Assembly (NCBI GenBank): GCA_027297845.1
Contig: JAPUHG010000099.1
Location: 1 to 14,679, forward strand
Reading direction: 5' to 3'
DNA from: Gammaproteobacteria bacterium
Lineage (GTDB): Bacteria > Pseudomonadota > Gammaproteobacteria > Steroidobacterales > MnTg04
DNA length: 14,679 nt
The notes under the pieces: model-generated
Told to the model about the DNA's origin: nothing
The model's database searches: none
Seen by the model: only the letters and a program-made list of their open reading frames with translations
Part shown: positions 7,236-14,138 of the stretch, piece by piece
Layout of the letters: the number at the start of each line of letters is the position of its first letter
Position numbering within the stretch: position 1 is the first letter of the stretch
Made by a program: the position numbers and the translations under genes

Positions 7236-8195
7236 GTGCGCATCGTTTTTGCAGGAACCCCCGACTTTTCCGTGCCGGTCCTCAAAGCGTTGATTGCGGA
7301 ATGCGGACACTCGGTAATGTCGATCGCCGCCGTTTATACGCAGCCGGATCGCCCCGCCGGGCGCGGTCGCCGGATGAGCACCAGCCCGGTCAAGAAAATG
7401 GCAGCCAATGCGGGGATCAGGATCGAGCAGCCACAGACGCTCAAGACACCAGCCGAACAGGAAACGCTGGCCGGTTTTGAGGCCGATTTGATCATTGTTG
7501 TTGCCTATGGACTATTGTTCCCCAAAGCCGTGCTGGAGCTGCCACGGATAGCTTGCGTCAACGTGCACGCGTCGGTGCTGCCGCGCTGGCGTGGAGCGGC
7601 GCCGATACAAAGAGCAATTCTTGCAGGCGATGAGCGAACCGGTGTCAGCATCATGAAGATGAGCGAAGGCCTGGACGAGGGGCCGGTTTATCTGAGCGAG
7701 GAGCTGGCGATTGAGCGCGCCGAGACGGGTACCACGCTGCATGAGCGGTTGGCTCAGCTGGGTGCAAAGACGCTCATGGAGGCATTGCCCGGGATCGTGG
7801 ATGGGACGAGTCACCCACAGCCACAGGATGAGACGCAGGCTTGTTACGCGGCCAAGATAGGCAAGAGCGACGCGCACCTGGATTTTGCGCTTGACGCCGG
7901 GCAGCTGGAGCGCATGGTCAGGGCTTTCAATGCATGGCCGGTTGCCTGGTGCCGGTGGCGCGGCAGTGACCGGGCCGAGGAGAACACCTTGCGCATCTGG
8001 GACGCGCGAGCCGCTGCGACGAAAACTCCGGGCCTGACGCCCGGGACGGTCGTTTCCACCGGCAAGGACGGCATCAGGATCGCGACCGCCACTGGCGATC
8101 TGATCGCCGAGCGCCTGCAATTACCGGGCCGCAAACCCCTGGCGGCGGCTGATTTCAGTAATTCCTGTGATCTTGTCGGCCTGCGGCTTTACTGA
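7236..8195 (+). CDS. fmt: Methionyl-tRNA formyltransferase
   Basis: Fmt formylates initiator Met-tRNA using 10-formyl-tetrahydrofolate. The 319-residue product (E. coli 315) has an N-terminal Rossmann formyltransferase domain with FAGTPDFSVP, the basic loop QPDRPAGRGRR that contacts tRNA, and the catalytic Asn109 and His111 in NVHASVLPRWRGAAPIQRA. Asp147 in LDEGPVY completes the active-site set. The C-terminal tRNA-binding OB-like domain follows (about 205-319). The start is GTG at 7236; AAAGG lies about 9 bases upstream and no in-frame ATG gives the family N-terminus MRIVFAGTP. It is 30 bases after def and 15 before rsmB, within one operon. Confidence 0.97.
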   Translation: MRIVFAGTPDFSVPVLKALIAECGHSVMSIAAVYTQPDRPAGRGRRMSTSPVKKMAANAGIRIEQPQTLKTPAEQETLAGFEADLIIVVAYGLLFPKAVLELPRIACVNVHASVLPRWRGAAPIQRAILAGDERTGVSIMKMSEGLDEGPVYLSEELAIERAETGTTLHERLAQLGAKTLMEALPGIVDGTSHPQPQDETQACYAAKIGKSDAHLDFALDAGQLERMVRAFNAWPVAWCRWRGSDRAEENTLRIWDARAAATKTPGLTPGTVVSTGKDGIRIATATGDLIAERLQLPGRKPLAAADFSNSCDLVGLRLY

Positions 8196-8210
8196 CCTGG
8201 TGGTGATGGT

Positions 8211-9521
8211 TTGAGCGAGTCGTCGCGGATTCGTGCAGCCGCTGCCAGGGCGCTATCTGCAGTGCTTGACGGTCGTTCGCTGGATCAGGCGCTAACCGAG
8301 TTTGAACCTCCGGGCGAGCAGACCTCGCTGTACAAGGCACTTTGTTATCAAAGCGTCCGCTGGCAGCCACGCCTGTCCAGGCTCAGTGGCTTGTTGCTGG
8401 AAAAACCATTGCGATCGCGTGACCGCATCATAGGCGCATTGCTTCAAGTGGGCCTGTGCCAGTTGTCAGTGATGCGGGCGGCGGATCATGCCGCGGTGTC
8501 CGAAACCGTCAACGCAGCGCGAGATCTTGGCCGACCCGCGTTCGCCGGCCTGATCAACGGGGTGTTGCGTAAATACTTGCGTACCCGGGACGATCTGGAG
8601 GCCGCGTTAAACGATGACCCGGTCGCGGTCAGCGCACACCCGGAGTGGATCCTGGATATTTTGCACGCCGACTGGCCGGATCAATGGCCGGAGATCGTCG
8701 CTGGCGGCAATCGGCAGGCACCGATGTGGCTCAGGGTAAACAGGACTCAGACCAGCGCCAGCGATTACTTGCGGGAGCTGGGCGAACGCGGGCAAACAGC
8801 GATCCTGTCAGCATGGGCCGAGGACGCAGTTTGCCTGGATACGCCGTGTGATGTCAGGGGACTCCCGGGCTTCGAGCAGGGCCGGGTATCGGTTCAGGAC
8901 GCGGCGGCACAGTTGGCCAGCCGGCTACTGGCGCCTGCGGCCGGCCAGCGGGTGCTGGATGCCTGTGCAGCGCCCGGCGGGAAAACCGGCCACTTGCTCG
9001 AGCTGGTCGATGGAGATATTGACCTGCTGGCCCTCGATCAGGATCCGCAGCGTCTGCGCATGGTTGATGAAACCCTGCAGCGTTTGGGGCTGACCGCCCG
9101 GACGCAGGCGGCGGACGCTGCGCGCCCGGCTGAGTGGTGGGATGGCAAGCCGTTTCAAAGGATTATGCTGGATACCCCCTGTAGCGGCAGCGGCGTAATT
9201 CGTCGGCACCCGGATATCAAACTGTTGCGCAGACCCAGCGATATCAACGATCTGACCGGCCGACAAAAGACTCTGCTCGACGGATTGTGGCCTACGCTGG
9301 ATCAGGGGGGCGTTATGATTTATTGCAGCTGCTCGGTGTTCCGGCAGGAAAATCAGCGACAGATAGATAGCTTCGTGAATACTCATTCCGATGCAGAATT
9401 ATTGCCGCTATCTGATAGGCTTAGAGGCCGTTTTGGCTCTGGCCGGGGGCCTGGTATACAGATATTTCCCGGCGAGGAGGATATGGACGGGTTTTTCTAC
9501 GCAGTTTTGAGAAAAAAGTGA
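8211..9521 (+). CDS. rsmB: 16S rRNA (cytosine-967-C5)-methyltransferase RsmB (Sun/Fmu)
   Basis: RsmB methylates C967 of 16S rRNA with S-adenosylmethionine. The 436-residue product has the N-terminal NusB-like RNA-binding domain (about 5-130, with LINGVLRKYLR) and the Rossmann methyltransferase domain. SAM-binding motif DACAAPGGKTG is at 249-259. Two catalytic cysteines are present: Cys324 in DTPCSGSGVIRRHPDIK and Cys374 in YCSCSVFRQEN. The first is usually DAPCS, so Thr322 is a mild variation, and both cysteines needed for C5 methylation remain. The start is TTG at 8211: the frame has a stop 15 bases upstream, no ATG or GTG lies between, and the N-terminus (SRIRAAAARALSAVLDG) aligns with the family. 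The Shine-Dalgarno is weak (GGTGG). It is followed 15 bases later by the DUF4390 gene. Confidence 0.96.
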   Translation: MSESSRIRAAAARALSAVLDGRSLDQALTEFEPPGEQTSLYKALCYQSVRWQPRLSRLSGLLLEKPLRSRDRIIGALLQVGLCQLSVMRAADHAAVSETVNAARDLGRPAFAGLINGVLRKYLRTRDDLEAALNDDPVAVSAHPEWILDILHADWPDQWPEIVAGGNRQAPMWLRVNRTQTSASDYLRELGERGQTAILSAWAEDAVCLDTPCDVRGLPGFEQGRVSVQDAAAQLASRLLAPAAGQRVLDACAAPGGKTGHLLELVDGDIDLLALDQDPQRLRMVDETLQRLGLTARTQAADAARPAEWWDGKPFQRIMLDTPCSGSGVIRRHPDIKLLRRPSDINDLTGRQKTLLDGLWPTLDQGGVMIYCSCSVFRQENQRQIDSFVNTHSDAELLPLSDRLRGRFGSGRGPGIQIFPGEEDMDGFFYAVLRKK

Positions 9522-9536
9522 GTTCTTAACAGTTCG

Positions 9537-10130
9537 ATGAGTGTGAACAGGAAAAATTCCTGGGGCGGATTATGGCGGGCAGCGCTGGCGTTGGGTTGCC
9601 TCAGTGTCCTGTCAATGGGAATTGCCGAGGCCAGGGATACGCCCAGGTTCGAGATTCGTTCCGCCTATGCTGAACTGGAAAACGCGGTGTATTTCCTGCA
9701 CGCCAGGATTAGTTACCCGCTCAGCAAGCAGGCGCTGGAGGCGCTGCAAAGTGGCGTCGAATTAAACTTTCAGTTACGCATCGAAGTCAGACGGGTTCGC
9801 CGCTTCCTCCCGGATGCCAATGTGGCAATTCTTTTGCAGCGCTACCAGCTGCGCTTTAATGCGCTGGTCAACCGATATGTTGTGCGCAACCTGAACAGTG
9901 GCGGACAACAGTCATTTGCCTCACTGGATGCGGCATTGAGTTTTCTTGGCCGGGTTTCCGATTTGCCGATCCTCGATAAGGCATTGCTGCAAACCGGCAA
10001 AAAATATAATTTGAAGTTGCAGGCTGAACTGGATGTCAAACGCCTGCCCGCCCCCATCCAACTGCTGGCTTTCTGGCTGGACGACTGGCGGTTGACGAGC
10101 GCGTGGTACACATGGCCTCTCCAGCCATAA
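9537..10130 (+). CDS. DUF4390 family exported protein
   Basis: A 197-residue protein of unknown function that I place in the DUF4390 family from its context (between rsmB and an NtrY-like kinase) and its pattern. It has a Sec-type signal peptide: basic start (NRKNSWGGLWR), hydrophobic core about 13-28, likely cleavage after AEA at residue 32. The mature part of about 165 residues starts PRFEIRSAYAELENAVYFLHARISYPLS and looks mainly beta, with short amphipathic strands and no catalytic motif or cysteine pair. It should be periplasmic or membrane-associated. The ATG is 15 bases after rsmB with no strong Shine-Dalgarno. Its last 19 bases overlap the kinase gene, so the two are probably translationally coupled. 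This suggests the exported protein works with the kinase's extracytoplasmic domain, but the sequence does not show that. Confidence 0.85.
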   Translation: MSVNRKNSWGGLWRAALALGCLSVLSMGIAEARDTPRFEIRSAYAELENAVYFLHARISYPLSKQALEALQSGVELNFQLRIEVRRVRRFLPDANVAILLQRYQLRFNALVNRYVVRNLNSGGQQSFASLDAALSFLGRVSDLPILDKALLQTGKKYNLKLQAELDVKRLPAPIQLLAFWLDDWRLTSAWYTWPLQP

Positions 10131-12340
10131 AACGCATCGCTTTCCAGGTGTTGCTGACCGTCGGCGCGGTACTGTGGATTACCGCTTTGTTATTGCTGGC
10201 AGAGTCCACCCAGAATTCCGAGCGTTTCGGGGAACTGCACAGCCTGATCCTGTTTATCAACGCCGTTGGCGTAATGGTGTTGCTGGTTGTGATCAGCGTT
10301 GCGCTGAGCCGGCTGATTCGCGATTACCGGAGGCACATCCCCGGTTCGAGGCTACGGGCGCGGATGTTGTTGTCGTTCGTCATCCTCGTGGTTCTGCCGT
10401 TGCTGGTGGTCTATTACTTTGCCGTGGAATTTCTCAATAGCGGGATCGATAGCTGGTTCACCGTCGAGGTCGAGGAAGGTTTGCAGGATGCGCTGAGCCT
10501 TACCCAGACCGTGCTCGATATTCGAAAACTAGAGTACCTCGCGCGAACCGAAGAGGCTGCGGCCGGTCTCGTTGGCTGGCCCGATCTCGGTATGGTCAGC
10601 GTGGTTGGCCGGCTGAGGCGGTCCGTCGGCGCAACGTCGCTTACCGTGGTCGATCGCAGCGGGCGAATCATTGCGACCAGTCAGGATCAGCTCCGCGATA
10701 TCCAGGAGCTGTTGCCGGGCGAAGAATTGCTGCAGCAGATCGGCCAGGGCAGGCCATATGTGCGCATGGAACCAACCGGGGAAGGCCATTACCGGGTGAT
10801 AACCGCAGTCGATATTCCGCAGCGGTCGGCGCTGATGGAACAGCGTGCGTTGCTTGGGCAGTTCCCGGTGGCTACCAGGCTGGGACGGCTGGCCGATACA
10901 GTGGACAAGACCTATACCGAGTACCAGGGCAAGATGTTTCTGCGTGAACCGCTCAAACAGAGCTTTACCCTGACCCTGACCCTGGTCCTCCTGTTGTCGT
11001 TCCTGGGCGCGATCTATGGCGCCATTTTCTTCGCCAACCGACTGGTGTTGCCGATTCAGCAACTGGTGGCGGGTACCCGCGCGGTGGCCAAAGGTGATTT
11101 CGATACGCAGTTGCCGCCGGGTTCCGGCCGCGACGAGATCGCTTTTCTGGTCAATTCGTTTAACGATATGACCCGCCGGCTGGGCAAGGCCCGTGAGACC
11201 GCTGCCCGCAGTCAGCAACTGGTGGAGTCGCAAAGGGCCAATCTCGCGATTATCCTGGCCCGCCTTTCGACCGGCGTTATTTCCCTCGATGAGCAGCTTC
11301 GTATACGCACCGCAAACGAGGCCGCGGGCGCGATTCTGGGCACCCAGCTCGGATCGCGAGTTGGCGAAGCTCTCGCAGACGTTGCAGTGGGGCAACCGTT
11401 GCTTTCCCAGTTTCTTGACTCCGCCCGCGCCCATCTTGATCAGAGCGATTTCGAGTGGCGCGAGCAATTTATTCTGCGCGGCGAACTGGGTTCGCGCACG
11501 CTGATGTGTGCCTGTACACCGCTGCCGGGCGGCAGCGATCAGCCGGGAGGTTTTGTCCTCGTTTTCGATGACATCACTGCCTTGTTACAGGCGCAAAGAG
11601 ACGCGGCCTGGGGTGAGGTGGCGCGCAGACTGGCGCACGAGATCAAAAATCCGCTGACCCCGATTCAGTTGTCGGCTGAGCGGCTGAGGAAAAAATATCT
11701 GGATACCATGAATGCCGAGGACTCAAAGTTTCTGGAGCGCGCCACGCATACGATCGTGCAACAAGTCGAGGCGATGAAAGACATGGTCAACGCCTTTAGC
11801 GAATACGCCCGGGCGCCCGATCTGGATATCAGTAAAGTTAACGTGAACAAGCTGATCGGCGAGGTGCTGGAGCTGTATCGGGCGCGGGAAGCCGGCGTCG
11901 ATATCAAACAGAATCTGGATCCTGAACTCGGTGATATCGAAGTGGATGGCGGTCGGCTGCGGCAGATTCTGCACAACCTGATTCGCAATGCTTTCGAGGC
12001 GCTGGGCGACGATCAAAATGGCAAGGTGGAGGTTTTTTCACGGTTCCATGATCAGGAAGGGTGTCCGATGGCGGAAATTCTGGTTCGGGACAATGGACCG
12101 GGGTTCCAGATGGATCTGGTCAGCCGGGTCTTTGACCCCTATGTCACCAGTAAGCCCAAAGGCACCGGCCTGGGCCTGGCGATCGTCAAAAAGCTGGTTG
12201 AGGAACACGGCGGCAGGATCGAGGCAGGAAATCAAAAGAGTGGCGGCGCGGAAGTCAGGGTCTGTTTGCCAGTTAATGAAACGGCCCGGCAGGCTATGAT
12301 GGAACAACGGCGTGCCGAGGTCAGGAGAGAAAGCGCATGA
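10112..12340 (+). CDS. ntrY: NtrY-like membrane sensor histidine kinase
   Basis: A 742-residue sensor kinase from the ATG at 10112; a GTG nine bases earlier is a less likely start. Numbered from that ATG: TM1 (about 7-30), TM2 (44-67), TM3 (84-108), an extracytoplasmic domain of about 175 residues, TM4 (284-308), HAMP (about 305-360), PAS (about 370-490). HisKA follows with phospho-acceptor His509 in RRLAHEIKNPLTPIQLSAERLRKKY, then HATPase with the HNLIRNAFEAL N-box, DNGPGF G1 and KGTGLGLAIVKKL G2 boxes. The three-TM start plus one later TM and the LTPIQLSAERLRKKY signature are typical of NtrY. Every kinase motif is intact. It overlaps DUF4390 by 19 bp and the regulator by 4 bp (ATGA). The name rests on family resemblance; a role in nitrogen control is not shown here, and an envelope or redox signal is equally possible. 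Confidence 0.92.
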   Translation: MASPAIKRIAFQVLLTVGAVLWITALLLLAESTQNSERFGELHSLILFINAVGVMVLLVVISVALSRLIRDYRRHIPGSRLRARMLLSFVILVVLPLLVVYYFAVEFLNSGIDSWFTVEVEEGLQDALSLTQTVLDIRKLEYLARTEEAAAGLVGWPDLGMVSVVGRLRRSVGATSLTVVDRSGRIIATSQDQLRDIQELLPGEELLQQIGQGRPYVRMEPTGEGHYRVITAVDIPQRSALMEQRALLGQFPVATRLGRLADTVDKTYTEYQGKMFLREPLKQSFTLTLTLVLLLSFLGAIYGAIFFANRLVLPIQQLVAGTRAVAKGDFDTQLPPGSGRDEIAFLVNSFNDMTRRLGKARETAARSQQLVESQRANLAIILARLSTGVISLDEQLRIRTANEAAGAILGTQLGSRVGEALADVAVGQPLLSQFLDSARAHLDQSDFEWREQFILRGELGSRTLMCACTPLPGGSDQPGGFVLVFDDITALLQAQRDAAWGEVARRLAHEIKNPLTPIQLSAERLRKKYLDTMNAEDSKFLERATHTIVQQVEAMKDMVNAFSEYARAPDLDISKVNVNKLIGEVLELYRAREAGVDIKQNLDPELGDIEVDGGRLRQILHNLIRNAFEALGDDQNGKVEVFSRFHDQEGCPMAEILVRDNGPGFQMDLVSRVFDPYVTSKPKGTGLGLAIVKKLVEEHGGRIEAGNQKSGGAEVRVCLPVNETARQAMMEQRRAEVRRESA

Positions 12341-13698
12341 GCAATCCGCAGGTTCTGGTTGTTGACGACGAACTCGATATCCGGACGTTGTTGCAGGAAA
12401 TTCTCAGCGAAGAGGGCTACCAGGTTACGGTCGCCGCCGATGCAGAAGAGGCGCGCACAGCCTGGGCGGAGGATAAGCCCGATCTTGTGCTGCTGGATAT
12501 CTGGATGCCGGGAACGGATGGCATCACTTTGTTGCGCGAATGGTCGGCAGACAAACCCCTGACCTGCCCGGTGGTCATGATGTCCGGTCATGGCACGGTC
12601 GAAACTGCCGTCGAGGCGACTCGCCTTGGCGCTTTCGATTTTGTCGAAAAACCATTGTCGCTGGCCGAACTGTTAAGAACGGTTGAGCGAGCGATCACCG
12701 CAGGGCAGACCGTTCGGCCGCAGAGCAAAATGAAGCTGCCGGACATGGTGGCGCCGATTGGCAAGAGCAAAGAAATGAAGGCATTGCGCGAACGAGCGCA
12801 AAGGCTGGCGCCACACGACACGCCAGTGCTGTTGCTTGGTGAAGCGGGCACCGGCCGGGAGGCGTTTGCCAGGTATATTCACGCGATGAGCCCGCGCGCC
12901 GCAGAGCCGTTCGTTACGATCACCGGTAGCTCATTGCAACCGGATCAGGCGGCGCAACAGCTTTTTGGTACTCAGAAGGGCGGTAACGTGTCGGCTGGCG
13001 CATTCGAAAAAGCCAACAACGGCACATTATTCATCAATGAACTCGGCGATCTTGAACCGGAAGTCCAGACGATGCTGCTGGGAGCGCTGGAGCAGGGTAG
13101 TTTTCAACGCATTGGCAGCGACCAGGACATTCCGCTGTCGTTGCGCCTGTTGAGTTCAGCCGAGTCAAAGCTCGATCTTTCAAAAAACGGGCCAGTCAGA
13201 GCCGACCTGCTTTCCCTGCTCAACGTCGTCCAGTTGCAAATACCGCCACTGCGAGAATATGCGGAAGATGTGCCTGATCTGCTGCGCTACTACGTCGATA
13301 AACTGGTCAATAGCGAGGGGCTGCCGTATCGGCGGTTCGGCGTTGCGGCACAAAATCGACTGCGCAATTATCCGTGGCCGGGCAATGTCAGGGAATTGCG
13401 CAACCTGGTGCAGCGCACGCTGATCATGGGCGAAGCCGAGGAAATCAGCCTCGAAGAAATAGAAAATGATATTGCCGTGCAGTCGACTAGCAACGAACCA
13501 CTGGTCAAGCAGGATCTGCTTGCCTTGCCGTTGCGGGAGGCGCGCGAGCAGTTTGAAAAAGCCTACCTGCAGCAACAGCTGATATTGTGCGGTGGTAAAG
13601 TCGGATTGCTGGCCAAACGCGTTGGCATGGAGCGGACCCATCTGTACCGCAAGTTACGCACCCTGGGAGTGGAATTCAGCAAGAGCCGTGACGATTAA
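12337..13698 (+). CDS. ntrX: NtrX-like response regulator with degenerate AAA+ domain
   Basis: A 453-residue NtrC-family regulator. The receiver domain (1-120) is intact: Asp10/Asp11, phospho-acceptor Asp54 in LLDIWMP, Ser83 and Lys105 (EKP). The AAA+ domain (about 140-365) is recognisable but altered. Walker A is GEAGTGRE with Arg174 in place of Lys, the GAFTGA loop is absent (FGTQKGGNVSAGAFEKANNGTLF, about five residues short), Walker B reads LFINE with Asn234 for Asp, and the usual FREDLYYRLNV arginine-finger segment is VRADLLSLLNV, keeping only the first Arg. The C-terminal Fis-type HTH (about 397-445, GLLAKRVGMERTHLYRKLRTLGVEF) is intact. It should bind DNA under control of the overlapping kinase but probably not remodel sigma-54 polymerase. 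AGGAG lies 8 bases before the ATG, and the stop is three bases from a repeat element. Confidence 0.92.
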   Translation: MSNPQVLVVDDELDIRTLLQEILSEEGYQVTVAADAEEARTAWAEDKPDLVLLDIWMPGTDGITLLREWSADKPLTCPVVMMSGHGTVETAVEATRLGAFDFVEKPLSLAELLRTVERAITAGQTVRPQSKMKLPDMVAPIGKSKEMKALRERAQRLAPHDTPVLLLGEAGTGREAFARYIHAMSPRAAEPFVTITGSSLQPDQAAQQLFGTQKGGNVSAGAFEKANNGTLFINELGDLEPEVQTMLLGALEQGSFQRIGSDQDIPLSLRLLSSAESKLDLSKNGPVRADLLSLLNVVQLQIPPLREYAEDVPDLLRYYVDKLVNSEGLPYRRFGVAAQNRLRNYPWPGNVRELRNLVQRTLIMGEAEEISLEEIENDIAVQSTSNEPLVKQDLLALPLREAREQFEKAYLQQQLILCGGKVGLLAKRVGMERTHLYRKLRTLGVEFSKSRDD

Positions 13699-13701
13699 GT
13701 G

Positions 13702-13722
13702 GCCTACCTACTATGCCAAGGT
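13702..13722 (+). repeat. Left inverted repeat of the 413-bp element
   Basis: Reads G then CCTACCTACTATGCCAAGGT, three bases after the ntrX stop codon. It matches the reverse complement of 14094-14114 except for T versus C at 13713. A further CGGATC (13732-13737) also has an inverted counterpart at 14085-14090. Confidence 0.85.
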
Positions 13723-13940
13723 GGCGTCCACCGGATCGACAGCCAGAAATTATGAGACGCGTCGTCGACCTAGAACGCTGATTTGTTTGTATCCACCGGT
13801 GTCCGCTGGTCGTGTCCCTGGCTGGCCCTCCAACCTCTGAGCTTGACCTTCACTCAACCCAGAGCGCTGTGGCTATGGGTTTCGCTTGGTGTCTGCGCAA
13901 TAGAAATATCCGTAACGAGAAAGCTTTACAGCGAGGACAG

Positions 13941-13996
13941 TTTTTCGATCTTTTGAGGCGCATTGCGGGACTACGCAACGAAAAAGATCGGAAAAA
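13941..13996. repeat. Large imperfect hairpin inside the element
   Basis: Three stacked stems are visible: TTTTTC (13941-13946) with GAAAAA (13991-13996), GATCTTTT (13947-13954) with AAAAGATC (13982-13989), and TTGCG (13963-13967) with CGCAA (13974-13978), closing a 6-base loop. G13990 is a single-base bulge and an asymmetric internal loop lies between the second and third stems. No T-tract directly follows the stem on either strand, so it is not a canonical terminator. Confidence 0.7.
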
Positions 13997-14017
13997 TGGA
14001 CCGCTGTGGCGCTTTCG

Positions 14018-14038
14018 CAGCAGGATTAGTTTCTGCTG
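14018..14038. repeat. Second hairpin inside the element
   Basis: CAGCAG (14018-14023) and CTGCTG (14033-14038) form a perfect 6-bp stem with a 9-base loop. It lies 21 bases after the larger hairpin; together they suggest a folded transcript or single strand. Confidence 0.55.
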
Positions 14039-14093
14039 TGCAGACGCCCTAGGTCTGCCCTCAGTCGTCGGAGTTCTCACCCAGGATCCGCGA

Positions 14094-14114
14094 ACCTTGG
14101 CGTAGTAGGTAGGC
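14094..14114 (-). repeat. Right inverted repeat of the 413-bp element
   Basis: On the minus strand it reads G then CCTACCTACTACGCCAAGGT, the inverted copy of 13702-13722 with one difference. It lies 25 bases beyond the stop codon of the CapA-family gene. Confidence 0.85.
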
Positions 14115-14138
14115 AGGCTGGCCCGCCCCGGTGAGCTT

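Larger units (their letters stand above)
13702..14114. mobile_element. 413-bp element with 21-bp terminal inverted repeats, MITE-like
   Basis: The block between ntrX and the CapA gene carries no recognisable gene. It is bounded by inverted 21-bp repeats matching at 20 of 21 positions. Inside are several hairpins (13941-13996, 14018-14038, a 13-base GGTGGCGTCCACC at 13721-13733, and AACCCA/TGGGTT arms at 13856-13881), and TCCACCGG occurs twice in direct orientation (13727, 13792). Open frames exist on both strands but show no known domain. Terminal inverted repeats, small size and no transposase suggest a non-autonomous transposable element. No target-site duplication is visible next to the ends, so insertion by transposition is not proven; a degraded IS or a dispersed structured repeat are the alternatives. 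Confidence 0.55.

Noticed and set aside
7512..8120. 202-codon minus-strand frame inside fmt
   Set aside because: Antisense to a gene with intact catalytic motifs; no recognisable family.
10529..11467. 312-codon minus-strand frame inside the kinase gene
   Set aside because: Shadow of the NtrY-like gene; Gln/Arg/Gly-rich low-complexity reading with no domain.
12337..13698. Calling the NtrX-like gene a pseudogene because of AAA+ motif loss
   Set aside because: The frame is full length, the receiver and HTH domains are intact, and the losses are clean substitutions and a loop deletion without a frameshift.
13812..14105. 97-codon plus-strand frame in the repeat element
   Set aside because: No family, no Shine-Dalgarno seen, and it runs through the hairpins and into the right inverted repeat. 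Kept only as part of the element.
13702..14114. CRISPR array or integron attC site
   Set aside because: No regularly spaced direct repeats, and no attC core (GTTRRRY/RYYYAAC) at the ends.
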